Positions 8,742-19,054 are shown, counted from the first letter of the stretch. The stretch is DNA of 64,000 nt from Stenotrophomonas sp. Iso1 (GCF_027497995.1 NZ_JAODBT010000002.1:806001-870000); one strand, 5' to 3'. Numbers and translations: made by a program. The notes: a model not told the origin generated them from the sequence alone.

Positions 8742-9868
8742 GGCTTGGCTCCCGGGCCAAATTCGTCAACCTCGAGCGGTGGTTGCTGCGGCATCGGGCC
8801 GGTGCGCCATTGGCGCAACTGGTAGACGTAGGACAGGATCTGGGCGACGGCCGAATACAGTCTCACGGGGATTTCCTTGCCAAGTTGGCTTTCGCGATAC
8901 AAGGCGCGTGCCAAAGGCGGTGCGGAGACGATGGCGACCTTGTTGCCGTCGGCCACTTGACGGATGCGCAGGGCGACTTCGTCCACGCCGCGGGCGACCA
9001 CGGTGGGGGCATTCATGCGGCCGCTTTCGTATTTCAGGGCGACGGCATAGTGGGTGGGGTTGACCACCACCACGTCGGCCGTGGGCACCGCTTCCATCAT
9101 CCGGCGCTGTGACATTTGCATCTGCATCTGGCGGATGCGGCCCTTGACCTCGGGGCTGCCCTCGCTTTCCTTCATCTCCCGCTTGAGCTCCTCGCGGGTC
9201 ATCTTCAGCTTCCGCAGCCAGTTCCACTTCTGGTAGGGCGCGTCGATGGCGGCCAGCAGTGCCAACGCACCGCCGGTGGCCAACAGCAGCTTGAGGGTGA
9301 AGCCCAGGCCGTTGCTGACGGCGCGTTCAAGCGGTTGGTGCAGCAGGCCGCGCAGGATGTCCATGCTGTGCCAGATGCACAGGCCGGCAGCGCCGCCGAT
9401 TAAGGCGACGCGCAGCATCGACTTGATCAGCTCGGCCACGGCCTCCCCGCCATAGAGCCGCTTGAGGCCGCTCATTGGGTTCATGCGTTTGAGATCGGGC
9501 ATCAACGCCTTATTGGAAAAGCGCAGCCCCCCCATCAATACCGGGGCGATGAAGCCTGCCAGCAGACACACCGCTATCACCGGGCTGACCGCCAGCATCA
9601 GCCGCAGGATCAGCCAACCGGCGTGACCAAACAGTGCCTGGGGGGTGTCCAGCAGGGAGGGATCGGGGCTGAGCGCCGCCTTCATCCATTCGCGGGAATT
9701 GTCAGCGACCGGCCCGGACAGCGTCGCCAGCGCCACCACGGCAGCCGTGAACACGGCAGCGGTCGCGAGTTCTTTCGAGCGCGGGATATTGCCCTGTTCC
9801 TGCGCATCACGCAGGCGTTTTTCGGTGGGGAGTTCGGTTTTTTCCCCGGCCTGTTCGTTCTCGGACAT
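8738..9868 (-). CDS. flhB: flagellar export switch protein FlhB
   Basis: FlhB controls the change of export substrate from rod/hook to filament proteins and cleaves itself. The 376-residue protein has four membrane segments and a cytoplasmic C-terminal domain with the autocleavage motif NPTH (N270, matching N269 of E. coli). It is the first gene of the flhB-flhA-flhF-flhG-fliA-cheYZA run and has a sigma-54-like promoter about 34 bases upstream. No Shine-Dalgarno sequence is visible; the leader instead contains CCTCCTTA. Its usual neighbour fliR lies 25 kb away. Confidence 0.97.
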   Translation of the reverse strand: MSENEQAGEKTELPTEKRLRDAQEQGNIPRSKELATAAVFTAAVVALATLSGPVADNSREWMKAALSPDPSLLDTPQALFGHAGWLILRLMLAVSPVIAVCLLAGFIAPVLMGGLRFSNKALMPDLKRMNPMSGLKRLYGGEAVAELIKSMLRVALIGGAAGLCIWHSMDILRGLLHQPLERAVSNGLGFTLKLLLATGGALALLAAIDAPYQKWNWLRKLKMTREELKREMKESEGSPEVKGRIRQMQMQMSQRRMMEAVPTADVVVVNPTHYAVALKYESGRMNAPTVVARGVDEVALRIRQVADGNKVAIVSAPPLARALYRESQLGKEIPVRLYSAVAQILSYVYQLRQWRTGPMPQQPPLEVDEFGPGAKP

Positions 9869-9901
9869 GGCACGGCGCGGATAAGGAGGTTATCCGGGTC
9901 G

Positions 9902-9917
9902 TGCAAGAACTGTTCCG
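9902..9917 (-). promoter_or_regulatory. sigma-54 promoter of the flhB operon (weaker match)
   Basis: The minus strand reads CGGAACA-GTTC-TTGCA, with GG and GC spaced exactly 10 bases apart as in -24/-12 promoters. It matches the other sigma-54 boxes of this window perfectly at the -12 element but differs in three positions at -24. Predicted transcription start is near 9891. Confidence 0.55.
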
Positions 9918-10109
9918 AAATCGGGTGGTGGCGATCAGGGCGCCCGGCGGTACGGTTCGCTGCTGAGTACGCGCCTCTGTCGCGAGGGAAAAGGGAGAAA
10001 GGCTTTAAAAGCCGCCGTGGCCGACAATGTCCAGGCTTGCGGCGCGCTGAGCGCCTCGCCTGCTGCGGAAGTGGGGGCGGGGAGGCGACGCTATTCCGAT
10101 GAAAACGCC

Positions 10110-10136
10110 AACGGGCAGGTCATAGACCTGCCCGTT
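10110..10136 (-). terminator. hairpin ending the hutU transcript
   Basis: A perfect 12-base stem (AACGGGCAGGTC / GACCTGCCCGTT) with a 3-base loop lies 24 bases after the hutU stop on the minus strand. The following tract is GGCGTTTTC, so the U-run is short. Confidence 0.6.
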
Positions 10137-10159
10137 GAGTGCAAACCACAGCGATTGGA

Positions 10160-11827
10160 TCAGCCAAGAATTCCCGGCAAATCCAAACCCTTTTCCTTCG
10201 CGCAATCGATGGCAATCTCATAACCGGCATCGGCGTGGCGCATGACGCCGGTGCCGGGGTCGTTCCACAGCACGCGGGCGATGCGCTGGTCAGCGGCCTC
10301 GCTGCCATCGCAGACGATGACCACGCCGGAGTGCTGCGAGTAGCCCATGCCGACGCCGCCACCATGGTGCAGGCTCACCCAGGTGGCGCCACCGGCGACG
10401 TTGAGCATGGCGTTGAGCAGGGGCCAATCCGAGACCGCATCGGAGCCATCCTTCATCGATTCGGTTTCGCGGTTGGGCGAAGCAACGCTGCCGCTGTCGA
10501 GGTGATCACGACCAATCACCACCGGCGCACTCAACTCGCCGTTTCGGACCATTTCGTTGAAGGCCAGGCCCAGCTTGTGGCGCAGGCCCAGGCCGACCCA
10601 GCAGATGCGCGCAGGCAGGCCCTGGAACGCAATACGCTCACGTGCCATGTCCAGCCAGCGGTGCAGGTTCGGGTCATCCGCGATGATTTCCTTCACCTTG
10701 GCGTCGGTCTTGTAGATGTCTTCCGGGTCGCCGCTCAGCGCCACCCAGCGGAACGGGCCGATGCCGCGACAGAACAGCGGGCGCACGTAGGCGGGCACGA
10801 AACCGGGGAAGTCGAACGCGTTTTTCAGGCCTTCATCGAACGCCATCTGGCGGATGTTGTTGCCGTAATCGACGGTCGGAATGCCCGCCGCATGGAAGGC
10901 AAGCATGGCTTCCACATGGACCCGCATGGCGGCCTTGGCGGCATCGCGCACCTTTTCCGGGTTGGCCTGCTGTTCGGCCAGCCATTGCTCCACGCTCCAG
11001 CCCAGCGGCAGGTAGCCGTGCACCGGGTCGTGGGCGCTGGTCTGGTCGGTGACGCAGTCCGGGCGAACACCTCGGCGCACCAGCTCCGGCAGGATTTCAG
11101 CCGCGTTGCCGAGCAGGGCGATGGATTTGGCTTCACCGGTAGCGGTGTATTTGGCGATGCGAGCGAGCGCATCGTCGATGTCGGTGGCCTGTTCGTCCAC
11201 GTAGCGGGTACGCAGACGGAAATCGATGCTGCTCTGGCGGCATTCGATGGTCAGGCTGCTGGCACCCGCCAATGACGCCGCCAGCGGCTGCGCGCCGCCC
11301 ATGCCGCCGAGGCCAGCGGTGAGGATCCACTTGCCGCTCAGGTTGCCACCGTAGTGCTGGCGGCCCATCTCGACGAAGGTCTCGTAGGTGCCTTGCACGA
11401 TGCCCTGGCTGCCGATGTAGATCCAGCTGCCTGCGGTCATCTGCCCGTACATCATCAAGCCCTTCTTATCGAGCTCGTTGAAGTGCTCCCAATTGGCCCA
11501 GTGCGGCACGAGGTTGGAGTTGGCGATCAGCACGCGCGGTGCGTCCGGGTGGGTGGGAAATACACCGACCGGTTTGCCCGACTGCACCAGCAGGGTCTGG
11601 TTGTCATCCAGGCGTTTGAGCGTTTCCAGAATCTTGTCGTAGCTCTCCCAATCACGCGCGGCGCGACCGATGCCGCCGTACACGACCAGCGAGGCGGGGT
11701 CTTCGGCAACCTCGGCGTCGAGGTTGTTCTGCAACATGCGGAACGGTGCCTCGGTCTGCCAGGACTTGCAGTTGAGCGTGTTGCCGCGCGGAGCGCGTGG
11801 GCTGCGGGACGGATCGTGACGGGTCAT
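10160..11827 (-). CDS. hutU: urocanate hydratase (urocanase)
   Basis: HutU converts urocanate to 4-imidazolone-5-propionate using tightly bound NAD, step two of histidine breakdown. The 555-residue protein matches the family length and shows the glycine-rich NAD site [15 protein letters not shown]. The start at 11827 ([10 protein letters not shown]) is chosen because its ATG overlaps the hutG stop; an ATG ten codons earlier lies inside hutG. It is the last gene of the minus-strand hut run and is followed by a hairpin. Confidence 0.97.
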   Translation of the reverse strand: MTRHDPSRSPRAPRGNTLNCKSWQTEAPFRMLQNNLDAEVAEDPASLVVYGGIGRAARDWESYDKILETLKRLDDNQTLLVQSGKPVGVFPTHPDAPRVLIANSNLVPHWANWEHFNELDKKGLMMYGQMTAGSWIYIGSQGIVQGTYETFVEMGRQHYGGNLSGKWILTAGLGGMGGAQPLAASLAGASSLTIECRQSSIDFRLRTRYVDEQATDIDDALARIAKYTATGEAKSIALLGNAAEILPELVRRGVRPDCVTDQTSAHDPVHGYLPLGWSVEQWLAEQQANPEKVRDAAKAAMRVHVEAMLAFHAAGIPTVDYGNNIRQMAFDEGLKNAFDFPGFVPAYVRPLFCRGIGPFRWVALSGDPEDIYKTDAKVKEIIADDPNLHRWLDMARERIAFQGLPARICWVGLGLRHKLGLAFNEMVRNGELSAPVVIGRDHLDSGSVASPNRETESMKDGSDAVSDWPLLNAMLNVAGGATWVSLHHGGGVGMGYSQHSGVVIVCDGSEAADQRIARVLWNDPGTGVMRHADAGYEIAIDCAKEKGLDLPGILG

Positions 11828-12678
11828 GCGTTTCTCCGGGAAGCGAAATCCAGGCAAGCGGCCAGCACTTGCTGCAAGGTGTTGCGGACGGGGGCGGCGT
11901 GCGCCGGGTCATAAGGCGTGGGCCAGCGGTGTTCGTCGACGTCGGCAGGGGCCGGCTCGTGCATGTAGCCACGGCAGCCCAGCTCCATCTGCAATGTGTG
12001 CACGCCATTGGCGGTGTTGCTGTAGTGGCGTGTAATCCAACCACCTTTGAAGCGCCCGTTGCGCACGTGGCTCATGCCACTCAGCGCGCACAGGTTTTCC
12101 ACGACGTCAGTCAGTGCGTTGTCGCAGGATGTATCCGGCGCGCCGCTGGGGCCTGCACTGCCGATGTTGAACTGCGGCAGTTCGCCGTCGAACAGATGTG
12201 GGATGAGCGAACGAATGGAATGCGCGTCGTAGACGACCACGGTGTCGTGCAGCCCGCGCAGGCGGGCGATCTGGTCTTCCATCGCAGCGTGATACGGATC
12301 GAACCAGGTTTGCCGACGGCGCTGGATTTCAACGTCATCCGGCACGTGACCTGCGCGATACAGCGCTTGGTTGTCGAAGGTAGTCGTCGGGCACAGACCC
12401 GTCGTGTTCTGGCCGGGGTACAGCGAGATGCCAGACGGGTCGCGATTGACGTCAATCACTGAGCGCGAGATCGCCGTGCGCACGGTGGTGGCACCCAGTT
12501 CCCTTGCAGCGAAGGCGTATAGCTCGTGGACCCACCAATCGGCATCACGACGCGCCAGCCATGGCGAAACAAAATGGCTGACCAGTTCGTCAGGCAGCTC
12601 GGTGCCGGTATGCGGGAAGCTGACGATCAACGGCGCTTGCCCTTGGTGGATCTGCAGCCAATCCGGTTGGGTGGTCAT
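11824..12678 (-). CDS. hutG: N-formylglutamate deformylase
   Basis: HutG splits N-formylglutamate into formate and glutamate, the last step of the five-enzyme histidine route. The 284 residues show family segments [17 protein letters not shown] and DVNRDPSG; the His/Asp residues are probable metal ligands. Together with hutF in the divergent operon this indicates the deiminase/deformylase branch rather than the one-step formiminoglutamase branch. It overlaps hutU by 4 bases and is separated from hutH by a 343-base repeat-filled gap. Confidence 0.95.
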   Translation of the reverse strand: MTTQPDWLQIHQGQAPLIVSFPHTGTELPDELVSHFVSPWLARRDADWWVHELYAFAARELGATTVRTAISRSVIDVNRDPSGISLYPGQNTTGLCPTTTFDNQALYRAGHVPDDVEIQRRRQTWFDPYHAAMEDQIARLRGLHDTVVVYDAHSIRSLIPHLFDGELPQFNIGSAGPSGAPDTSCDNALTDVVENLCALSGMSHVRNGRFKGGWITRHYSNTANGVHTLQMELGCRGYMHEPAPADVDEHRWPTPYDPAHAAPVRNTLQQVLAACLDFASRRNA

Positions 12679-13021
12679 GGTGAATTCCTGGGCTAGGCGG
12701 GGGAGAAGCAGGTACGTGGAAAAGATCGCGGCGTGGGATGGTGAAATCCGATGCAGTCTCTTCTCTCGCTTGCGGGAGAAGAGATTGCATTGCTGCTTGC
12801 AGCAATGACTGCATGATCTGAAAGATCACGGTGTTGGTTAGCGAAGTGCAGTGCAGTCTCTTCTCCCGCGAGCGGGAGAAGATGCCCGAAGGGCAGATGA
12901 GGGGAGCTCTTTGCGGTGAGCTTCAAAAGCCCCCTCATCCGACGCTTCGCGCCACCTTCTCCCGCAAGCGGGAGAAGAGATTGACGCACGGCGGGCACAC
13001 GACGCCACATCCGCAATCCGC
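12679..13021. repeat. repeat-filled gap with three CTTCTCCCGC-type hairpins
   Basis: No gene is supported here. Three similar inverted repeats sit at about 12757-12784, 12857-12882 and 12956-12980, each a CTTCTC(C/T)CGC...GCGGGAGAAG hairpin, roughly 100 bases apart; the first two are preceded by the same GCAGTC. Between the second and third are GATGAGGGG and CCCCTCATC in inverted orientation. The array separates hutH from hutG within one transcription direction and may act as a processing or termination site. Confidence 0.7.
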
Positions 13022-14566
13022 TCAGCTACCCACGACATCCACGCCCGGCAGCTGCACGCCCAGGCCTGCAGCCAGCGCACCACTGCGCACCAGCTCAGTG
13101 GCGAGCACCATGTCCGGGTGGAAGTAGCGGTCGTCTTCCAGCGTCGGCACCTTTGCACGCAGCGTGGCGCGCACCTGCTCCAGCGCATTGCTCGAACGCA
13201 GCGGCACGTGGAAGTCGCAACCCTGGCCGGCAGCCAGCAGCTCGATGCCGATCACATTGGCGGCGTTCTCGGCCATCGCGATCAGACGGCGCGCACCATG
13301 CGCGGCCATCGATACGTGATCTTCCTGGTTGGCCGACGTCGGGATCGAATCCACACTCGCCGGGTAGGCGCGCTGCTTGTTCTCCGACACCAGCGCCGCA
13401 GCGGTGACCTGCGGAATCATGAAGCCCGAGTTCAAACCCGGCTTCGGGGTAAGGAATGCCGGCAGGCCCGACAGCGCGGGGTCCACCAGCATCGCGGTAC
13501 GGCGCTCGCTGATCGAGCCGATTTCGCAGATCGCCATCGCCAGCATGTCGGCGGCAAACGCGACCGGCTCGGCGTGGAAATTGCCGCCGCTCAGTGCTTC
13601 GCCGGTATCGGTGAACACCAGCGGGTTGTCGGAGACGCCGTTGGCTTCGATCTCCAGCGTGGTCGCCGCCTGACGCATGATGTCCAGCGCCGCACCCATC
13701 ACCTGTGGCTGACAGCGCAGGCAATACGGGTCCTGCACACGCACGTCGTTGTCGCGGTGGGATTCGCGGATGGCCGAACCCTGCATCAATTCGCGCAGCA
13801 CCGCAGCGGTGACGATCTGGCCGCGCTGACCACGAATGCTATGGATGCGCGGATCAAACGGGGTGTCCGAGCCCTTGGCAGCTTCCACCGACAGCGCGCC
13901 AGTAACCAGCGCGGCCTGGAACACGACTTCGATCTCGAACAGGCCCGCCAATGCATAGGCCGTGGAGTACTGGGTGCCATTGAGCAGCGCCAGGCCTTCC
14001 TTGGCACCAAGCACCAAGGGCGTCAGGCCTGCCTGTACGAAAGCCTGCTCAGCTGACATGCGCACGCCATCGACGAAGGCTTCACCGACACCGATCATCA
14101 CGCTGGCCAGGTGCGACAGCGGTGCAAGGTCACCTGAAGCACCAACCGAACCCTGACACGGCACCACCGGCACTACGTTCTTCTGCAACATGGCTTCCAG
14201 CAGTGCCAGCGTCTGCGGACGAATGCCCGAAGCACCCTGGGCCAGGCTGGTGAGCTTGAGCGCCATCATCAGCCGTACGACGTTGGCCGGCATCGGCTCA
14301 CCGACGCCCGCAGCGTGCGACAGCACGATATTGCGCTGTAGGGTTTCCAGATCCTCGCGTTCGATGCGCACACTGGCCAGCTTGCCGAAGCCGGTGTTGA
14401 TGCCATAGACCGGCTCGCCCTTGGCGACGATGGCATCAACCACCTGTGCACTGCGCAGCACGGCAGCCTGTGCCGATGCGTCCAGACGGATATCGGCGCC
14501 ACGATAGATCTGCCGCCATTGCGCCAGCGGAACGTGACCGGGAAGAAGCGTAAGGGTGATGCTCAT
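13022..14566 (-). CDS. hutH: histidine ammonia-lyase
   Basis: HutH removes ammonia from histidine to give trans-urocanate. The 514-residue protein contains the Ala-Ser-Gly triad (residues 143-145, in [12 protein letters not shown]) that cyclises to the MIO electrophile, at the same position as in Pseudomonas HutH. The start at 14566 ([10 protein letters not shown]) is taken because the longer in-frame reading runs back into hutI. It follows hutI by 32 bases. Confidence 0.97.
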   Translation of the reverse strand: MSITLTLLPGHVPLAQWRQIYRGADIRLDASAQAAVLRSAQVVDAIVAKGEPVYGINTGFGKLASVRIEREDLETLQRNIVLSHAAGVGEPMPANVVRLMMALKLTSLAQGASGIRPQTLALLEAMLQKNVVPVVPCQGSVGASGDLAPLSHLASVMIGVGEAFVDGVRMSAEQAFVQAGLTPLVLGAKEGLALLNGTQYSTAYALAGLFEIEVVFQAALVTGALSVEAAKGSDTPFDPRIHSIRGQRGQIVTAAVLRELMQGSAIRESHRDNDVRVQDPYCLRCQPQVMGAALDIMRQAATTLEIEANGVSDNPLVFTDTGEALSGGNFHAEPVAFAADMLAMAICEIGSISERRTAMLVDPALSGLPAFLTPKPGLNSGFMIPQVTAAALVSENKQRAYPASVDSIPTSANQEDHVSMAAHGARRLIAMAENAANVIGIELLAAGQGCDFHVPLRSSNALEQVRATLRAKVPTLEDDRYFHPDMVLATELVRSGALAAGLGVQLPGVDVVGS

Positions 14567-14598
14567 GAGTGCTCCAGCTGTGCGTGTAGTGCGATATT

Positions 14599-15804
14599 TC
14601 AGACAGGCAGCCCGCGCCAGATGCGGGCGTGCAGGGGGTTGAAGCCGATGCGGTAGACCAGATCGGCAGGTGCTTCGATGTCCCAGATGGCAAGGTCGCA
14701 TTCCATGCCGGGCGCAAGTTTTCCGATGCGGTCGCTACGGCCTAGTGCGCGGGCGGCTTCGCGGGTAAACCCAGCGATGCACTCGTCCACGGTCAGGCGG
14801 AACAGGGTGGCGCCCATGTTCATGGTCAGCAGCGGGCTGGTCAGTGGGGAGGTGCCGGGGTTGCTGTCGGTAGCCAGCGCAATCGGCACGCCGGCATCAC
14901 GCAACTGTTGGATTGGCGGCAGCACCATTTCGCGGGTGAAGTAGTAGGCGCCTGGCAGCAACACCGCGACCGTGCCGGCCGCACGCATCGCGGCAATGCC
15001 GGCAGCATCAAGGTGTTCAATATGGTCCGCCGAGAGTGCGCCATGCTTGGCGGCCAGTTCGGCACCGTGCTGGTTGGACAGCTGCTCGGCATGGATTTTT
15101 ATCGCCAGTCCATGTTGCTGTGCAGCTTCAAAAACCTGCTGCGCCTGTGCAGGCGAAAACGCGATGTTCTCGCAGAAGATGTCGACTGCTTCAGCCAGCC
15201 CCTCGGCAGCGATGGCAGGAATCATCACCGCGCACACTTCATTGATGTACGCCTGTGCCTCGTGGCCCGGCGGTACCGCGTGTGCGCCGAGGAAGGTCGG
15301 CACCACTTCCACCTTGCGCAGCGTGCCCAGTTCGCGCGCCACGCGCAGTTGCTTGCGCTCGTCGGGCAGGCTCAGGCCGTAGCCGGATTTGATTTCGAGG
15401 GTGGTGATGCCTTCGGCCAGCATCGCGTCGAGCCGGGGCAGGGTGGCCTTCAACAGCGCCGCATCGTCGGCGGCGCGGGTGGCGCGCACGGTGGAGACGA
15501 TGCCGCCGCCGGCGCGTGCGATATCGGCATAGCTGACGCCCTGCAGGCGCTGCTCGAACTCACCGGCACGGTTGCCGGCATAGACCAGATGGGTGTGGCA
15601 GTCGATCAGGCCCGGGCTGATCCAGCGGCCTTCACAATCGACGCGCTGGTCGGCCTCGAAGGCGGGCGCGGCATGTGCGGGGCCTGCGTAGACGATGCGG
15701 CCATCGCGTGCGGCGACCACGCCATCATGGACCAGCCCAAGGCCGCCGCTGGCGTCGTCCAGTGTCATCAGGTTGGCGTTGTGCCAGAGTGTGTCGCAGC
15801 GCAT
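14599..15804 (-). CDS. hutI: imidazolonepropionase
   Basis: HutI hydrolyses 4-imidazolone-5-propionate to N-formimino-glutamate. It is a metal-dependent amidohydrolase: [14 protein letters not shown] supplies the first metal ligands, [14 protein letters not shown] the next and DSNPGTSP the late Asp. I use the ATG at 15804 (401 residues), since a GGAATGAG stretch lies upstream; a GTG two codons earlier is the alternative. It is the first gene of the minus-strand hut run and shares a 60-base control region with the divergent hutF. Confidence 0.96.
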   Translation of the reverse strand: MRCDTLWHNANLMTLDDASGGLGLVHDGVVAARDGRIVYAGPAHAAPAFEADQRVDCEGRWISPGLIDCHTHLVYAGNRAGEFEQRLQGVSYADIARAGGGIVSTVRATRAADDAALLKATLPRLDAMLAEGITTLEIKSGYGLSLPDERKQLRVARELGTLRKVEVVPTFLGAHAVPPGHEAQAYINEVCAVMIPAIAAEGLAEAVDIFCENIAFSPAQAQQVFEAAQQHGLAIKIHAEQLSNQHGAELAAKHGALSADHIEHLDAAGIAAMRAAGTVAVLLPGAYYFTREMVLPPIQQLRDAGVPIALATDSNPGTSPLTSPLLTMNMGATLFRLTVDECIAGFTREAARALGRSDRIGKLAPGMECDLAIWDIEAPADLVYRIGFNPLHARIWRGLPV

Positions 15805-15823
15805 GTGCACTCATTCCGTCAAT

Positions 15824-15835
15824 TTGTATATACAA
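15824..15835. promoter_or_regulatory. HutC operator in the hutI/hutF divergent promoter
   Basis: TTGTATATACAA is a perfect 12-base palindrome midway between the two divergent start codons (15804 and 15865). It matches the TGTATATACA core bound by HutC repressors in pseudomonads, and a hutC gene lies 1.4 kb downstream. Urocanate is the known inducer in that family. Confidence 0.8.
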
Positions 15836-15864
15836 TAACGACGGAAAACGGAGAGTGTCCAGTG

Positions 15865-17235
15865 ATGCCTGACAACGCCAGCAAATCAGTTCGTTTCCAC
15901 GCCGCCCAGGCGCTGCTGCCCGAGGGCTGGGCGCAGGATGTGCGCATTGAAAGTGTGGATGGGCGCATCACTGCGGTGACGACCGGCACCGCCCGGGAAA
16001 CGGGTGACCAGGCATTGGGTACCGTTGTGGCCGGGTTGGGCAACCTGCACAGCCACGCCTTCCAGCGCGCGATGGCTGGCTTGACCGAAGTGGGCGGGCG
16101 CTCGGGCGACAGCTTCTGGAGCTGGCGCGAGCTGATGTACCGCTTCCTCGATCGCATCAGTCCGGATGACTTCCAGGCCATCGCTGCGCAGGCCTACATG
16201 GAAATGCTGGAAAGCGGCTTCACCCGCGTCGGGGAGTTCCACTACCTGCACCATGCTGCCGACGGCAGCCGCTATGACGATCATGCCGAAATGGCCGGCC
16301 GGGTTGCCGCCGCTGCCAACGAATCCGGCCTGGGCCTGACCTTGCTGCCGGTTTTCTATGCGCATTCGGATTTTGGCGGTGCCGCACCGATGCCGGCGCA
16401 ACGTCGCTTCCTGCACGACCTCGACGGCTTCTCCAGGTTGCTCGATGGTTGCCGCAGTGCTTTGTCGCGCACACCTGACGCGGTGCTGGGGCTGGCGCCG
16501 CACAGCCTGCGCGCCTGCACACCACAGGAACTGCAGGCCCTGGCCACCATGGCGCCGGGGCCGGTTCACATCCACATCGCTGAGCAGACGCGCGAAGTCG
16601 ATGCCTGTCTGGCCTGGAGCGGACAACGCCCGGTGGAGTGGCTGCATGCCAATGTGGACGTCGACGGGCGTTGGTGCTTGGTGCATGCCACCCACGTCAC
16701 CGCGCAGGAAGTAACTTCGATGGCAAGCAGTGGCGCAGTGGTCGGCCTGTGCCCGATCACCGAAGCCAATCTGGGCGATGGCGTGTTTCCAATGCGCGAG
16801 TTCGTCGCCGCCGGTGGCCGGTTTGGTGTTGGCTCCGATTCCAATGTACTGATTGACGCCGCCGAAGAGCTGCGGTTGCTCGAGTATGGCCAGCGCCTGA
16901 CACTGCAAGGCCGCAACGTGGTCTCGCCTGGCGCGCTTTCCAGTGGCCGCTGGTTGTATCAGCAGGCCGGCGACGGCGCGGCACAAGTGTTGGGTGTGGG
17001 CGCAGGATTGGCGGTGGATGCACCTGCAGATTTGCTTGAGCTGGAGACCGAGCACCCGTCGCTGCATGGACGCCAAGGCGATGCCTTGCTTGACAGCTGG
17101 CTGTTCGCCGCACGTAATGGCGCCCTCCGCAGCGTCTGGCGTAATGGCCGCGAATGGGTGCGTGCTGGTCGCCACGTCAATCGCGAAGCGATCACCACGC
17201 GCTACCGCGCCGCGTTGAGCCGAATACTGGCCTGA
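15865..17235 (+). CDS. hutF: formimidoylglutamate deiminase
   Basis: HutF removes the imino nitrogen of N-formimino-L-glutamate to give N-formyl-L-glutamate, the HutG substrate. The 456-residue amidohydrolase has the metal site GNLHSHAFQR, HIAEQTREVDACL, LVHATHVT and the late Asp in GVGSDSN. The start is ATG 15865, with GGAGAG upstream; the open frame extends far to the left only because the opposite strand codes hutI. hutC follows after 41 bases. Confidence 0.95.
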   Translation: MPDNASKSVRFHAAQALLPEGWAQDVRIESVDGRITAVTTGTARETGDQALGTVVAGLGNLHSHAFQRAMAGLTEVGGRSGDSFWSWRELMYRFLDRISPDDFQAIAAQAYMEMLESGFTRVGEFHYLHHAADGSRYDDHAEMAGRVAAAANESGLGLTLLPVFYAHSDFGGAAPMPAQRRFLHDLDGFSRLLDGCRSALSRTPDAVLGLAPHSLRACTPQELQALATMAPGPVHIHIAEQTREVDACLAWSGQRPVEWLHANVDVDGRWCLVHATHVTAQEVTSMASSGAVVGLCPITEANLGDGVFPMREFVAAGGRFGVGSDSNVLIDAAEELRLLEYGQRLTLQGRNVVSPGALSSGRWLYQQAGDGAAQVLGVGAGLAVDAPADLLELETEHPSLHGRQGDALLDSWLFAARNGALRSVWRNGREWVRAGRHVNREAITTRYRAALSRILA

Positions 17236-17276
17236 CACACGCAACTGCCGGGCGCCGTCCATTCCAGGAATTCCGA

Positions 17277-18005
17277 GTGAAGAGCAAGAAAGCTCCCACC
17301 CTCAATCACCGCATCCGTAACGAGATCGAAAGCCGCATCCTCAGTGGCGAATGGGCACCGGGCTTCCGGATTCCATTCGAGCACGAGTTGATGGCGCAGT
17401 ACGGCTGTTCGCGCATGACCGTGAACAAGGTGCTTACCACGCTGGCCGAGAGCGGCATGATCGAACGCCGGCGTCGCGCGGGTTCGTTCGTGGCACGGCA
17501 GCCTCCGCACCTGGAACAGGTAGCGCTGGAGATCCCCGACATTGAAGTCGCGGTCACCGAGCGTGGCCATGAGTACGGCTACCAGTTGCTTGATCACGCG
17601 CATCGCAAAGCCAAGGCGGATGCACCCGAAGAGCTGTTGTTGGTAGGCGAGGGCAAGCTGTTGGCAATGCGCTGCCTGCATCTGGCAGACGGCAAACCGC
17701 TGGCGCTGGAGCGGCGTTTCATCAACCCCGACGCGGTGCCGGAGACGCTGAAGGTGGATTTCGCCATTCACGCACCGGGCAGTTGGTTGCTGCAGAACGT
17801 GTCATGGACGCGCGGCGAGCATCGCATCAGTGCGGTAGCCGCCACCGCTGACGAAGCGGCGGTGCTGAAAGTGCCAACCGGTACGGCATGCCTGGTGATT
17901 GACCGCCAGACCTGGCGCGGTGATCAGCAGATCACCTGGGTACGGCAGAAATTCCTTGGCGACGCCTACGACCTCATTGCCCGCTTCGCTCCCGGCTCAC
18001 GTTGA
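17277..18005 (+). CDS. hutC: GntR-family histidine-utilisation repressor HutC
   Basis: HutC represses hut genes until urocanate binds. The 242-residue protein has an N-terminal GntR winged helix-turn-helix (IESRILSGEWAPG, CSRMTVNKVLTTLAESG, then basic RRRRAGSFV) and a C-terminal UTRA ligand domain containing ALERRFIN. The start is GTG at 17277, preceded by AGGA. It sits downstream of hutF in the same direction, so it is probably autoregulated through the operator at 15824. It converges on the next gene. Confidence 0.93.
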   Translation: MKSKKAPTLNHRIRNEIESRILSGEWAPGFRIPFEHELMAQYGCSRMTVNKVLTTLAESGMIERRRRAGSFVARQPPHLEQVALEIPDIEVAVTERGHEYGYQLLDHAHRKAKADAPEELLLVGEGKLLAMRCLHLADGKPLALERRFINPDAVPETLKVDFAIHAPGSWLLQNVSWTRGEHRISAVAATADEAAVLKVPTGTACLVIDRQTWRGDQQITWVRQKFLGDAYDLIARFAPGSR

Positions 18006-18043
18006 CAGCGGAGCGGCGACGTCAAATACCTGCAAAAACCAAC

Positions 18044-19054
18044 TCAGTACGTGCGGCACTGCCGCCAGCGCACGGACTCTTCAACACCCGGGCGCGGGTT
18101 GAGCTGCACGCGTACCGTGCGCAATGCCGGGTAGCGTTCCAGCTCCTGGCAGATCAATGGCCAGACTTGCGCATCGTCACCGCTGCGTTCGACCGACAGT
18201 GTGGAGCGTGTCAGCCAGATACCGCTGACCACGCCCGGTGTGCGTGCAAGCGCCTTGGAGACCGATTGTTGGTAGCGCAGCAGGGTGGCCGGATCCGGAT
18301 CGGCGATCTGGGTGGCTGCATCGACCGGTGCGCCGGCTTCTTGGTCATCCGTGCTGGCCGTAACCGGAGCTGCAGCTTCATGGGTATCAGCAGCGTTCGC
18401 TTTGGCAGGAGCGAGCGCAGCACTCGCTGCGGATGAGGCCGCCTCATCCGTCTGCATCGTGAGGTAGCCCATGCCGGCGAGCAGGCCGATGGTCAGGGCC
18501 GCAAGGCCGGCAATACCGGTGTGGCGCGCGGCTTCGCGCTGGGCAATGCCGGTGACCGTTTGGCGCATGTCATCGGAGACGTAAGGCTTGAGCAGCTGCC
18601 ACAGGTTGCGCTCGTCGAACACTTCGATGGACTGCTTCTGTGCTTCATTCAGGCCATCACGATCGACATGGCCCTCGGTGATGAGCAGGCCGCCCACCGC
18701 GCCGGTCAGACGCATGGCCGAGGCCAGCTCGCTCACCGCGGTGGCATCAAAGCGATAGGCGCGGCCATGTTTGCAGGACACCAGCCAACGTTGTTCGTTC
18801 TGTTGCAGCAGAAAGTCGCTGCTGGTGCCGCGGTCGTTGTCTTCGTTGTCGGTCAATGGCAGCAGGTTGCGTTGGTCGGCCATGGCTTGGCGCACGATCT
18901 GCGAGAACTCGCGCCAGCGCAGGCCGGCCAGTGCAGCCAAGCCGTGGCGGATTTCGGTTTTCCTGCGCTTTACCAGCCACATATACGCCGCAGCCAGCCC
19001 CCACAGAACCAGCGCGAGCGCCAAAGCCAAAATCCAGGAAAACATCAACAGCAC
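18044..19054 (-). CDS. membrane protein with Mrr-like nuclease-fold domain
   Basis: The 336-residue protein begins with a membrane segment (about 5-28), then a domain starting RWREFSQIVRQAM that resembles the Mrr/restriction-endonuclease fold: an Asp in SSDFLL followed by a strand WLVSCKHG with the lysine typical of the PD-(D/E)xK core, where Ser takes the usual Gln/Glu place. A second membrane segment lies near 185-205, followed by a Thr/Ala-rich linker and a C-terminal domain of about 80 residues that I do not recognise. No methyltransferase is adjacent, so a classical restriction role is unlikely. Function unknown. Confidence 0.7.
   Translation of the reverse strand: MLLMFSWILALALALVLWGLAAAYMWLVKRRKTEIRHGLAALAGLRWREFSQIVRQAMADQRNLLPLTDNEDNDRGTSSDFLLQQNEQRWLVSCKHGRAYRFDATAVSELASAMRLTGAVGGLLITEGHVDRDGLNEAQKQSIEVFDERNLWQLLKPYVSDDMRQTVTGIAQREAARHTGIAGLAALTIGLLAGMGYLTMQTDEAASSAASAALAPAKANAADTHEAAAPVTASTDDQEAGAPVDAATQIADPDPATLLRYQQSVSKALARTPGVVSGIWLTRSTLSVERSGDDAQVWPLICQELERYPALRTVRVQLNPRPGVEESVRWRQCRTY

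Noticed and set aside
14908..15864. Long plus-strand open frame joined to the front of hutF (would give a 775-residue protein)
   Set aside because: The extra part is exactly antisense to hutI, which has full amidohydrolase motifs; hutF has its own ATG with a Shine-Dalgarno sequence at 15865.
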